DNA of 40,302 nucleotides from Dehalococcoidia bacterium (GTDB taxonomy: Bacteria > Chloroflexota > Dehalococcoidia > Tepidiformales > Tepidiformaceae), in the NCBI GenBank assembly GCA_022824925.1, contig JAJDYW010000022.1:1-40302 (forward strand), written 5' to 3'. Made by a program: the position numbers and the translations under genes. Positions 22,933 to 31,138 of the stretch are shown piece by piece (the first letter of the stretch is position 1; every line of letters starts with the position of its first letter). Below the pieces are notes generated by a model. The model was not told the DNA's origin. It searched no databases and saw only the letters and a list, made by a program, of their open reading frames with translations.

Positions 22933-23634
22933 CTAGAACCCCACGAGGATGCGTTCGCAGTTCGGACAGAGCGCGGGTGTCTCCGGGTCGAGGGCACGCT
23001 TGCGCGCCGAGGGCGGCACGCTCACGCGGCAGGCCGTGCAGGTGTTCCCCTGCATGTGCGCGACAGCCACGCCGCTCCGCCGCCGGCGCAGGTCCTCGTA
23101 CTGCGCGACGAGGGGCGCGCTGATGCGGCCCCGGCAGGCGTCCCGCTCCGCCGTCGTCGCCGTCACCTCGCCCTCGATGCGCTTGACCACCGACCCGAGG
23201 CGCTCGCGCTTCTCGCTCCAGGCGGCCTGCTCCCGGCCGAGGGCGGCACGCGCCTCCTCGCGCGCCGCTTCCGCCTCTTCCAGCGAGTCGAGCAGCTCCA
23301 GCTCGGTGTCCTCCACGTTGGAAAGGCGGGAGCGCAGCGACGCGATCTCCTGCTGCAGCGTCGCCAGCTCCTTGGGCAGGCTCACGGAGCCGTCGTAGAG
23401 GCGCCCCTCCTCCCGCTCGACCCTCGCTACGAGCCCGTCGATCTCGCCCTCCAGGCGGCGCTGCTCGCGCTCCAGCCCGGCGCAGCGCTCTTCCGCTCCG
23501 GCCACGCTGCCGCGGGCGGCCACCAGCGCGTCGTCGTCCTCGAGCTCCGTGCGCGCCTCGGCCAGCTCGCCCTCCAGCCTGGCGATGACGTCGTCGAAGT
23601 CCTGAAGGGAAGCGAGATCGGAGACTTGTGCCAT
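22933..23634 (-). CDS. Coiled-coil protein with C-terminal C4 zinc ribbon
   Basis: A 233-residue protein: a long Glu/Arg/Ala-rich coiled coil (about 10-185) followed by a C-terminal zinc ribbon, CTAC and CPNC, with the phrase CRVSVPPSA. This is the bacterial family often annotated as zinc ribbon domain-containing, CT398/Cdsz-like protein, usually seen next to RNase HI or Nif3-type genes. An upstream TTG frame extension is rejected: the ATG at 23634 gives MAQVSDLASL and matches the domain. It heads a tight operon with the recombinase-like gene (4-base gap) and RNase HI. The molecular role of the family is not established. Confidence 0.9.
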   Translation of the reverse strand: MAQVSDLASLQDFDDVIARLEGELAEARTELEDDDALVAARGSVAGAEERCAGLEREQRRLEGEIDGLVARVEREEGRLYDGSVSLPKELATLQQEIASLRSRLSNVEDTELELLDSLEEAEAAREEARAALGREQAAWSEKRERLGSVVKRIEGEVTATTAERDACRGRISAPLVAQYEDLRRRRSGVAVAHMQGNTCTACRVSVPPSARKRALDPETPALCPNCERILVGF

Positions 23635-23773
23635 TGAGGCTAACCCTAGCGACAAGCGTAGAACCCGCCCGGCGCAACCGTAAACGCGCAGCGCCCCTCC
23701 CGCGGTGAATCTGTCTCGCCTGCACGCCCTTATGTTCCACGCGGTGGCTTTCGGGCCGGGCGAGGTGCGGGGC

Positions 23774-23779
23774 TATACT
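23774..23779 (+). promoter_or_regulatory. Candidate -10 box upstream of the DUF177-rpmF block
   Basis: TATACT, five of six consensus bases, lies 38 bases upstream of the ATG at 23818, leaving room for the AGGAGG (23806-23811). The -35 is weak. It may start the long plus-strand housekeeping operon. Confidence 0.5.
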
Positions 23780-23817
23780 CATCGTGGAGGCGCGTCGTGG
23801 CGCGCAGGAGGGCCGGC

Positions 23818-24333
23818 ATGGAACTCCCGCCGCTCGCCTTCAATGTCTCCCGGCTTCTCGCATCCGGAACGGGGACTTCCCGCGTCCACGAGGTACCCGC
23901 CTCGGGCGCCGTCCTCGGCGGGAGGGTCGAGCTCGTGCGCATCGGCGCGGGCGCGCTCGTACGGGCCTCCCTCGAGGTCTCGCTCGAGGTGGAGTGTTCG
24001 CGCTGCCTCGCTCCAATCGCCATCCCGACCGCGATCGTCTTCGACGAGGTGTACGAGCAGCGCTACGACGTGAACAGCGGCGCCCGCCTCGATCCGGACG
24101 AGAGCGACCCCGACGCGTTCACCATCTCGCGGGCTCACCTGATCGACATTACGGAGGGCGTGCGGCAGTATTGTGAGGCTGCTGCGCCCATGCAGCCGCT
24201 CTGCAGGGCTACGTGCCGGGGCTTCTGCCCGAGCTGCGGAATCGACCAGAACACGGGCGAGTGCGCCTGTGAACCTGTGGCCGGCGACCCCCGATGGGCA
24301 GCCCTGGCCGCGCTGAGAAAGAGCGAGCCCTGA
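23818..24333 (+). CDS. DUF177/YceD family protein
   Basis: A 171-residue member of the YceD/DUF177 family, which almost always lies directly upstream of rpmF and is linked to 23S rRNA accumulation. The family's cysteines are seen as CSRC, then LCRATCRGFCPSCG and the closing DPRWAALAALR. The ATG at 23818 with AGGAGG (23806-23811) is preferred to a GTG seven codons upstream. The downstream rpmF confirms the context. Confidence 0.92.
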   Translation: MELPPLAFNVSRLLASGTGTSRVHEVPASGAVLGGRVELVRIGAGALVRASLEVSLEVECSRCLAPIAIPTAIVFDEVYEQRYDVNSGARLDPDESDPDAFTISRAHLIDITEGVRQYCEAAAPMQPLCRATCRGFCPSCGIDQNTGECACEPVAGDPRWAALAALRKSEP

Positions 24334-24402
24334 CTCGCGAGCCGGTACAGATCGACATGACCGACAAGGCCGCGAGCGCCAGAACCGTAAGGGACCGAAC
24401 CG

Positions 24403-24600
24403 ATGCCGCCCCTCCCAAAGCGCAAGTACCCCCGCACCCGTCAGCGCAAGCGCCGCGGGCACCATCGCCTGCGCGCACCCCACGTCGTCACCTGCAGCGA
24501 CTGCCGCGCGCCGCGGCTCGCCCACAAGGCGTGCCCCGTGTGCGGAATGTACCGGGGTCGCGAGGTGCTGCCGATCCCCGATCCCGACCTGGAAGGGTAG
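24403..24600 (+). CDS. rpmF: 50S ribosomal protein bL32
   Basis: A 65-residue ribosomal protein, basic at the N-terminus (LPKRKYPRTRQRKRRGHHRL). It has the zinc-binding pairs CSDC and CPVC of the C+ form of L32 and the conserved CPVCGMYRGREV end. A Shine-Dalgarno-like AAGGGA lies about 10 bases before the ATG at 24403. The order DUF177-rpmF-fatty acid genes is conserved widely in bacteria. Confidence 0.96.
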   Translation: MPPLPKRKYPRTRQRKRRGHHRLRAPHVVTCSDCRAPRLAHKACPVCGMYRGREVLPIPDPDLEG

Positions 24601-25565
24601 ATCCAACGTCCCCGAGCCCGTTCCTCGCCCTCCGCGATAGCGGCCAGGACCGCCGTGCTTTCGTCTTTCCGGGACAGGGCGCCCAGGTCGTGGGCATGGG
24701 GAAGGACCTCTACGACGAGTTTCCCGCCGCCCGCGAGCTCTACGATCGCGCCGACGAGATCCTCGGCATTCCCCTCTCCCGCATCTGCTTCGAGGGGCCC
24801 GAGGAGGAGCTGCAGCAGACCCAGAACACGCAGCCCGCGATCGCCGTCACCAGCCTCGCCCTCCTGCGCGTCGCCACCGACCTGAACCCGGACCTGCTCG
24901 AGCGGCCGGCCTTCGTCGCCGGCCACTCCCTGGGCGAATATCCCGCCCTCGTGGCCTCCGGCGCCCTCGCCTTCGACGACGCCGTCCGCCTGCTGCGCAC
25001 CCGTGGCGAGCTGATGGCGGCCGCCGGCGAGGCCCGTCCCGGCACCATGGCCGCCGTCATCGGCCTCGATCAGAGCGAGTGCGAGGACGTCTGCCGTGAG
25101 TCCGGCGCCGAGATCTGCACGATCAACGCCCCCGGCCAGATCGTCATCGGCGGCGCCCGCGACTCGGTCGTGCGCGCCCTCGACTACGCGCAGGCGCGCG
25201 GCGCGAAGAAGGTCATCCCCCTGAGCGTGAGCGGCGCCTTCCACAGCTCCCTCATGCGCTCCGCCGCCGAGGGCATGGTCAATCCCGTCGCCACGACCGG
25301 CTTCGGCGATCTCCAGGTGCCGGTCGTGGCGAACTGCACCGCCACCGCCATCGACGACATAACGCTCGTGCGGAACGAGCTCGTCGACCAGGTCCACCGC
25401 CCCGTGCAGTGGGCCCGCACCGTCGAGTTCCTCGGCGACCAGGGGGTCGGAACGTTCATCGAGTTCGGGCCCGGGCGCGTCCTCAGCGGCATCATCAAGC
25501 GCATGCTGCGCCGCTCGACCTGCATCACCGTCAACAGCGCCGAGTCCGTCCACGTCGAGCTGTAG
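24540..25565 (+). CDS. fabD: Malonyl-CoA:ACP transacylase
   Basis: FabD loads malonate from CoA to acyl carrier protein, the entry step of fatty acid elongation. Motifs: FVFPGQGAQ at the N-terminus, nucleophile serine in GHSLGEY, His in SGAFHSSLM, and GPGRVLSGIIKR near the end. The start is uncertain: between the rpmF stop (24600) and the domain (from about 24657) there is no in-frame ATG, GTG or TTG. The nearest in-frame GTGs are at 24540 and 24531, inside rpmF, which would add a 39-residue basic N-terminus. A non-standard start nearer the domain is possible. The stop is two bases before fabG. Confidence 0.9.
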   Translation: MRNVPGSRGAADPRSRPGRVDPTSPSPFLALRDSGQDRRAFVFPGQGAQVVGMGKDLYDEFPAARELYDRADEILGIPLSRICFEGPEEELQQTQNTQPAIAVTSLALLRVATDLNPDLLERPAFVAGHSLGEYPALVASGALAFDDAVRLLRTRGELMAAAGEARPGTMAAVIGLDQSECEDVCRESGAEICTINAPGQIVIGGARDSVVRALDYAQARGAKKVIPLSVSGAFHSSLMRSAAEGMVNPVATTGFGDLQVPVVANCTATAIDDITLVRNELVDQVHRPVQWARTVEFLGDQGVGTFIEFGPGRVLSGIIKRMLRRSTCITVNSAESVHVEL

Positions 25566-25567
25566 CC

Positions 25568-26317
25568 GTGGCCGAGCTTGAGGGACGCCGCGCGCTCGTA
25601 ACGGGCGGCTCGCGTGGCATCGGGCGCGCCATCTGCCTTGAGCTGGCCCGCGCCGGCGCGGGCGTCGCCGTGAACTACAACGCCAGCGAGGGGGCCGCCC
25701 GCGAGGTCGTGGCCGCCATCGAAGCCGAGGGCGGCAGCGCCTGCGCGCTCGGCGGCGACATCTCCGACGCAGGCCAGGCGGCCGATCTCGTGAAGGCCGC
25801 AGCGGCCGAGCTCGGCGGGCTCGACATCCTCGTGAACAACGCCGGCATCACCCGCGATGGCCTCCTCATGCGCATGTCCGAGGACGACTGGGACATCGTC
25901 CAGCAGACGAACCTGCGCGGCGTCTTCGCCGTCACGAAGGCGTCGCTGCGGCACCTCCTGCGCTCGCCCGAGGGGCGCGTGATCAACGTCACCAGCGTCG
26001 TCGGCGTCATGGGCAACGCCGGCCAGGTGAACTACGCCGCCTCCAAGGCGGGCCTTATCGGCTTCACCCGCTCCCTCGCCCGCGAGGTCGCCTCCCGCGG
26101 CGTCACCGTGAACGCCATCGCGCCGGGGTTCATCGAGACGGACATCACGGCGCCGCTCACGGAGGAGCAGCGCGAGAACGTCCGCGGGCAGGTCCCGCTC
26201 GATCGCTTCGCCCGCCCCGAAGAGGTCGCGCCGCTCGCGCGTTTCCTTGCGGGACCGGGCGCTTCCTACATCACCGGCCAGTGCATCCACGTCGATGGCG
26301 GCATGGTGATGGCGTGA
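25568..26317 (+). CDS. fabG: 3-oxoacyl-[ACP] reductase
   Basis: A short-chain dehydrogenase of 249 residues that reduces 3-ketoacyl-ACP with NADPH. The Rossmann motif TGGSRGIG is at 12-19, NNAG at 90-93, and the catalytic set Asn115, Ser143, Tyr156, Lys160 (YAASK) is intact. The C-terminus [13 protein letters not shown] is typical. The GTG at 25568 is 2 bases after the fabD stop. The stop overlaps the nusB start as GTGA (26314-26317). Confidence 0.95.
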   Translation: MAELEGRRALVTGGSRGIGRAICLELARAGAGVAVNYNASEGAAREVVAAIEAEGGSACALGGDISDAGQAADLVKAAAAELGGLDILVNNAGITRDGLLMRMSEDDWDIVQQTNLRGVFAVTKASLRHLLRSPEGRVINVTSVVGVMGNAGQVNYAASKAGLIGFTRSLAREVASRGVTVNAIAPGFIETDITAPLTEEQRENVRGQVPLDRFARPEEVAPLARFLAGPGASYITGQCIHVDGGMVMA

Positions 26318-26793
26318 GCGATCACGTCCTGCGCCGCGCGCGCTGCCTCGTGATCGAGGCCCTCTACGAAGCAGAGACATCGGACCACGATGCCGAGGCC
26401 GTCTTCGAGCGTCGCCTGGATGAGGTCGCCGGCGAGGACCGCGAGGTCACGGCCAGGCGCCCCTCCGCCTTCGGGCGCGAGGTGATCCGGGGCATCGTCG
26501 CCTCGCGCGATGACCTCGACAGCCGCCTGCAGCCGGTCGCCCCCCGCCACCCCCTCGCCACCCTTCCCGTGGTCGAGCGGACCATCCTCAGACTTGCGCT
26601 CTGGGAACTCCTTCACGACAATACGGCGCCGGTCGGAGCCGTTGTGAACGAGGCCGTCGAGCTTGCCCATCGCTATGGGAGCGAGACTTCACCAGCCTTC
26701 GTGAACGGCGTGCTGAGGACCGTCGGACGAGAGATCAGCGCTGCTCGGGCGCAGGAGCCGGGCGAGCCAACCACTACCCCCGAGGAGACGTAG
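26314..26793 (+). CDS. nusB: Transcription antitermination factor NusB
   Basis: NusB binds boxA RNA with S10 (NusE) and promotes antitermination in rRNA operons. The 159-residue protein has the family opening [15 protein letters not shown] and the conserved C-terminal half [41 protein letters not shown]. The GTG at 26314 overlaps the fabG stop; an upstream in-frame GTG lies inside fabG and is not used. Its place between fabG and acpP is unusual compared with the common fab cluster. Confidence 0.93.
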   Translation: MSDHVLRRARCLVIEALYEAETSDHDAEAVFERRLDEVAGEDREVTARRPSAFGREVIRGIVASRDDLDSRLQPVAPRHPLATLPVVERTILRLALWELLHDNTAPVGAVVNEAVELAHRYGSETSPAFVNGVLRTVGREISAARAQEPGEPTTTPEET

Positions 26794-26794
26794 C

Positions 26795-27055
26795 GTGGCT
26801 TCCATTTTTGAGCGTGTCCGGGCCATCGTGGTCGAGCAGTTGGGCGCCGATGAGGCCGATGTCGTTCCCACGGCATCCTTCGTCGACGACCTCGAAGCCG
26901 ATTCCCTCGACCTTGTCGAGCTCATCATGTCGCTGGAGGAAGAGTTCTCCGACGCCGGCGAGCTCGAGATCAGCGACGAAGATGCCGAAAAGATCGTCAC
27001 CGTGCAGGACGCGGTAGACTATCTGCAAGATCACGGCATCGAGGACGGCGACTAA
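26795..27055 (+). CDS. acpP: Acyl carrier protein
   Basis: An 86-residue acidic four-helix carrier protein. Ser37 in [10 protein letters not shown] is the 4'-phosphopantetheine attachment site. The C-terminal helix reads [18 protein letters not shown] a few bases before the GTG at 26795 supports that start, one base after the nusB stop. fabD and fabG upstream confirm a role in type II fatty acid synthesis; no fabF follows in this window. Confidence 0.95.
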   Translation: MASIFERVRAIVVEQLGADEADVVPTASFVDDLEADSLDLVELIMSLEEEFSDAGELEISDEDAEKIVTVQDAVDYLQDHGIEDGD

Positions 27056-27090
27056 GCCTCCCTGTCCCGCGCCGCTCGGGAGCGTCCCCT

Positions 27091-27678
27091 TTGCAGTTCC
27101 TCGGCATTGGCATCGAGGAAATCCTGCTCATCCTGGCCCTCATTGTGGTCGTCGTGGGCCCCCGCCGTTTGCCCGAAATGGCCTACTGGCTTGGCCGTGG
27201 CGTCAAGACGCTGCAGCGCTACGCGCGCGTCGTTCGCGACGAGTTCAGCGAGGAGTTCGCCTACCTCAACGAGGAAATGGAGGCGGTCCGGTCGGACGTG
27301 CAGGAGATGCGCACGACCGTGCGAGAGGTCCAGGAAGAATTGACCGAGGTTCGAGGCGAAGTGCAGGAAGTGACCTCCGAGGCCGTCGGGGAGCTCGGCG
27401 AGGTGCGCGCCACGGTCGAGGGGGTGGCAGGCGGGGCGGAAGCCGCAGCCGGACCGGAGCAGACCCCGCCCGCGCCCGTCCCTGCGACCGCGAACGGCGC
27501 CACCGCCGAAGCCGGCGTGAACGGCGCCGAGCCGGTTCGCGGGACGCCGGGCCCTTCCTACATGCCGAAGATCGCCACGATCGAGCCGCGCGAGGAAGCG
27601 CCCGCGCCCGAACCCGAAGCCCGCGAGGAATCGGGGGACGAAGCCGGGGACGCTCCTGAGAAGCGGCTCGTCTTCTAG
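27091..27678 (+). CDS. Sec-independent translocase subunit TatA/TatB
   Basis: A 195-residue protein with the Tat A/B architecture: one N-terminal membrane helix (IEEILLILALIVVVV), the hinge phrase GPRRLPEMA, an amphipathic helix and a long coiled, acidic C-terminal region. Valine-glutamate heptads cover about 55-115 and a Pro/Ala/Glu-rich tail follows. The TTG at 27091 is the only sensible start; it puts MQFLGIGIEE at the N-terminus as in the family. GGGAG lies 8 bases upstream. The tail length is more TatB-like. With tatC 5 bases downstream it forms a Tat pair. Confidence 0.92.
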   Translation: MQFLGIGIEEILLILALIVVVVGPRRLPEMAYWLGRGVKTLQRYARVVRDEFSEEFAYLNEEMEAVRSDVQEMRTTVREVQEELTEVRGEVQEVTSEAVGELGEVRATVEGVAGGAEAAAGPEQTPPAPVPATANGATAEAGVNGAEPVRGTPGPSYMPKIATIEPREEAPAPEPEAREESGDEAGDAPEKRLVF

Positions 27679-27683
27679 CGCCT

Positions 27684-28793
27684 ATGGTCAGCGAGAGCAC
27701 GGTCGCCAGCCCCGGCGAGGGTCCCCAGCAGCCTGTCGAGCAGGAGGACGGCTCCGATCTCACGATCATGGAGCACCTCCTTGAGCTGAGGAATCGGTTC
27801 ATGGTGGGCGCCATCGCCCTGGTTCTCGGCGTGATCGTCGTCCTCTACTTCACCTGGGAACCCCACTCCTCCCTCCCCAACACCTTCGATATCCTCCTCG
27901 ACCCGGCCCGCGACCGCATCGACGTGAACCTGGGGCTGGTGCAGGACGAGTTCGCCCTGCGTGTACACGAGCAAGATCCCGATGGCCGGTACATTCCCCC
28001 CGAGACCGAGCTTCGAGGCACGAGACCGGCGGGTCTGGCGCTGAACGACCTGCAGATAACCGACGCGCTTGAAACGGCGCTGGAGAAGGCCGCCGGAGGG
28101 CTGAGCACTCCCAGCGTGCGCGCGGAAGACGTACGGGACCTCAACACCGTCCAGGACGCGGTTGACTACCTTGATGGCAGAAGCGAGGAGGACTTCCGCC
28201 TTGCATCCTTCTCCCCAACTGATCGCATCTCCGCCATCTTCAAGATCTCCATCTACGGCGGCCTGCTGCTCGCCCTCCCGATCATCGTCTACCAGGCGCT
28301 CGCCTTCATCGTGCCGGGCCTCACCGCCAGCGAGCGCCGGGTGCTTCTCGTGGGGGTGTTCGGCTGCGCCTTCTTCATGCTCGCGGGCATGGCCTTCGCC
28401 TACTTCATCGTCCTCCCCCGCGCTCTCAACTTCCTCCTTGACGTCGCCGCCGACAACGTCGTCACCGTAACCGGCATCCACGAGTACATCAGCTTCGTCA
28501 CCCGCATCATTCTGTGGGTGGGGATCGCCTACCAGCTGCCCATGGTGCTCGCGATCGCCGCCCGCGTGGGGCTCGTCACGGCGGGCCAGCTCATGCGCTT
28601 CTGGCGCTACGCGATCGTGCTGGTCTTCATCCTCGCCGCGATCGCGACCCCCACGCCCGACCCCCTCACGCAGTCGGTGGTGGCGATCCCCCTGCTCGGC
28701 CTCTACTTCCTCGGCGTCCTCTTCGCGAAGATCCTCTACACGCCGCGCGACCCCGGTGAGCCGCCCGCAGGCGCCGAGGGGACCCCGGCGTGA
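27684..28793 (+). CDS. tatC: Sec-independent protein translocase TatC with a large first periplasmic loop
   Basis: TatC recognises twin-arginine signal peptides. The 369-residue protein begins with a cytosolic tail carrying the family motif TIMEHLLELRNR (27-38), then helix 1 (about 41-58). A region of about 120 residues (59-178) follows before the conserved SPTDRISAIFKISI. In E. coli TatC this loop is only about 30 residues. The remaining five helices match the family (ALPIIVYQALAFIVPGL, MAFAYFIVLP, ATPTPDPLTQ). The ATG at 27684 fits. The stop overlaps the UDG gene as GTGA (28790-28793). The inserted region is hydrophilic with no recognised domain. Confidence 0.93.
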   Translation: MVSESTVASPGEGPQQPVEQEDGSDLTIMEHLLELRNRFMVGAIALVLGVIVVLYFTWEPHSSLPNTFDILLDPARDRIDVNLGLVQDEFALRVHEQDPDGRYIPPETELRGTRPAGLALNDLQITDALETALEKAAGGLSTPSVRAEDVRDLNTVQDAVDYLDGRSEEDFRLASFSPTDRISAIFKISIYGGLLLALPIIVYQALAFIVPGLTASERRVLLVGVFGCAFFMLAGMAFAYFIVLPRALNFLLDVAADNVVTVTGIHEYISFVTRIILWVGIAYQLPMVLAIAARVGLVTAGQLMRFWRYAIVLVFILAAIATPTPDPLTQSVVAIPLLGLYFLGVLFAKILYTPRDPGEPPAGAEGTPA

Positions 28794-29419
28794 CCGTCGC
28801 CGAGGAGGCCGGCGCCCTCTACGACGAAGTGCGCTCGTGCCAGCGCTGCGCGCTCGCGCGCACGCGCACGCACGCCGTCCCCGGCGACGGGCCGCTCGAT
28901 GCCGAGGTCATGTTCATCGGCGAGGCCCCGGGCGTGAACGAGGACCGCCAGGGACTCCCCTTCGTCGGCCAGGCCGGGGCCTTCCTCGAGGAGCTGCTCG
29001 GGGAGGCGGGCCTCACCCGCCCCGAGGTCTACATCTGCAACGTCCTCAAGTGCCGCCCGCCCGGCAACCGCGACCCCCTGCCGACGGAGATCGAGGCCTG
29101 CAGCGACTACCTCAGCGCCCAGATCCGCCTCATCGATCCCCTTCTCATCGTCACGCTGGGGCGCTACTCGATGTCGCGCTTCTTCCCGAACCAGGCCATC
29201 TCGCGCATCCACGGGCGCCCGCGCGAGGCGAACGGCCGTATCCTCGTGCCCATGTACCACCCCGCCGCCGCCCTCCACCAGCAGCGGCTGCGCACCGTCA
29301 TCATCGAAGACTTCCGCACCCTCCCCGAGCTGCTCGAACGCGCCCGCGACGCCCGCGGCGCCGGCGCCGAGCCCGCCGAAGAGGAGCCGCCCGCCCAGCA
29401 GATGAAGCTGTTTGAGTAG
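28790..29419 (+). CDS. Type 4 uracil-DNA glycosylase (4Fe-4S)
   Basis: Removes uracil from DNA to start base-excision repair. The 209-residue protein has the motif GEAPG with the following NED, a Fe-S cluster set of Cys17 and Cys20 (CQRC), and two later cysteines spaced C-x15-C ([10 protein letters not shown] to EAC). The catalytic His-Pro motif YHPAAAL is at the expected C-terminal place. The GTG at 28790 overlaps the tatC stop. The C-terminal acidic tail ends in QQMKLFE, which resembles a QxxLxxF clamp-binding (PIP-like) motif; this is inference. Confidence 0.94.
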   Translation: MTVAEEAGALYDEVRSCQRCALARTRTHAVPGDGPLDAEVMFIGEAPGVNEDRQGLPFVGQAGAFLEELLGEAGLTRPEVYICNVLKCRPPGNRDPLPTEIEACSDYLSAQIRLIDPLLIVTLGRYSMSRFFPNQAISRIHGRPREANGRILVPMYHPAAALHQQRLRTVIIEDFRTLPELLERARDARGAGAEPAEEEPPAQQMKLFE

Positions 29420-29423
29420 CCCC

Positions 29424-31076
29424 ATGCCCCACACCCCCCTTCGCGTCATCCCGCTCGGCGGCCTCGGCGAGATCGGGCGCAACATGATGCTGTTCGAGTA
29501 CGGCGACGACATCATCGTCGTCGATGTCGGCCTCATGTTCCCCGAGGAGGAGATGCTCGGCGTCGACCTCGTCATCCCCGACTTCTCCTACCTCCACGCC
29601 AATGCGGAGAAGCTGCGCGGCGTCTTCCTGACGCACGGCCACGAGGACCACGTCGGCGCCCTCCCCTATTTCTGCCGCGACTTCAGCGCCCCCATCTACG
29701 GCACCCGCCTCACGCAGGGGCTCGTGCGCGTGAAGCTGCAGGAGCACAAGCTCCCGACCGAGCCGCTGCAGGAGGTGCAGCCCGGCCAGACCGTCCGCGC
29801 GGGCGCCTTCGAGGTCGAGTTCTTCCCCGTCGCCCACAGCATCCCCGATGCCTGCGGGCTCATCATCCGCACGCCCCTCGGCACCGTCGTCCACACCGGC
29901 GACTTCAAGCTCGACCACACACCCGTGATGGACCAGCACACCGACCTCACCCGCCTCGGGCAGGTCGGGGGCGAGGGCTGCCTCCTCCTCCTCGCCGACT
30001 CCACCTACGCCGAGGTCGAAGGGCACACCCCCAGCGAGCAGCTCGTCGGCGACTCCCTCCGCAACATCATGGTGAACGCGGAGGGCCGCGTCATCGTGGC
30101 CACCTTCGCCTCGCTCATCTCGCGCGTCCAGCAGGTCGTCGACGCTGCCGTCTTTACCGACCGCAAGGTGTTCGTGACGGGCCGCTCGATGATCGACAAC
30201 GTCGCCATGGGCCGCCAGCTCGGCTACCTGGAGGCGCCCCCCGGCACGATCGTGGGCGTCGACGAGATGAAGAGCACGCCCCCCTCGCGCCTCGCCATCG
30301 TCACGACGGGCAGCCAGGGCGAGCCCACGAGCGCGCTCACGCGCATCGCCAACGGCAGCCACCGCCACATCACCATCGCCGAGGGCGACACCGTCGTCCT
30401 CTCCGCCAACGCTATCCCCGGGAACGAGCAGGCCGTCGCCCGCAACGTCGACAACCTCTTCCGGCAGGGTGCCCGCGTCCTCTACAACCGCGTCGAGAAC
30501 GTGCATGTGCGCGGCCACGCCAGCCAGGACGAGCTCAAGATCATCCAGAGCATCCTCCAGCCCGAGTACTTCGTGCCCATCCACGGCGAGTACCGCCACC
30601 TCGTGACCCACGCCCACCTTGCCGAGCGCGTGGGCGTTCCCGAAGGCAACGCCTTCGTCCTCACCGACGGCGACGTGCTCGAGATCGACGAGAAGGAGGC
30701 GCGCCGCGCCGGCCGCGTCGATGCCAGCTACGTCTACATCGACGGCCTCGGCATCGGCGATGTGGACGAGTACATCCTGCGCGACCGTGCCCACCTCTCG
30801 ACCGACGGCGTCCTCGTCGTGATCGTCGCCGTCGATGCGCAGACGGGGCGGCTCGTGCGCCCCGCGGAGGTCCTCTCCCGCGGATTCGTCGATACGGAGG
30901 AGAGCGCCGCCCTCCTCGACCGCGCCGCGCGCGTCGCCGAGGGCGCCCTCGAAGGGCGCGAGCACGCCGCCCCCGCGGGCGAGGTCAACGCCCGTTTGAA
31001 AGACGCGCTGAGCAAGTTCTTGTACGATGAGACACGGCGACGGCCGATGGTGCTGCCCGTAACGGTCGAGGTGTAG
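29424..31076 (+). CDS. rnj: Ribonuclease J
   Basis: A beta-CASP metallo-beta-lactamase RNase that degrades and matures RNA, with 5'-exonuclease and endonuclease activity. The 550-residue protein has LRVIPLGGLGEIGRNM at the N-terminus and the metal-binding HGHEDH at 71-76. Later motifs of the family are present (VHTGDFKLDHTP, VTGRSM, HIHGEYRH-like PIHGEYRHL). The ATG at 29424 is chosen; a TTG four codons upstream overlaps the UDG gene. Length and domain order are normal for RNase J1. Confidence 0.95.
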   Translation: MPHTPLRVIPLGGLGEIGRNMMLFEYGDDIIVVDVGLMFPEEEMLGVDLVIPDFSYLHANAEKLRGVFLTHGHEDHVGALPYFCRDFSAPIYGTRLTQGLVRVKLQEHKLPTEPLQEVQPGQTVRAGAFEVEFFPVAHSIPDACGLIIRTPLGTVVHTGDFKLDHTPVMDQHTDLTRLGQVGGEGCLLLLADSTYAEVEGHTPSEQLVGDSLRNIMVNAEGRVIVATFASLISRVQQVVDAAVFTDRKVFVTGRSMIDNVAMGRQLGYLEAPPGTIVGVDEMKSTPPSRLAIVTTGSQGEPTSALTRIANGSHRHITIAEGDTVVLSANAIPGNEQAVARNVDNLFRQGARVLYNRVENVHVRGHASQDELKIIQSILQPEYFVPIHGEYRHLVTHAHLAERVGVPEGNAFVLTDGDVLEIDEKEARRAGRVDASYVYIDGLGIGDVDEYILRDRAHLSTDGVLVVIVAVDAQTGRLVRPAEVLSRGFVDTEESAALLDRAARVAEGALEGREHAAPAGEVNARLKDALSKFLYDETRRRPMVLPVTVEV

Positions 31077-31138
31077 TCGAGAACCCTCGGACCCCGGCGG
31101 CGCCGGCGGGGAGTTCGTCCGCGCAGGAGTACCGTCCC

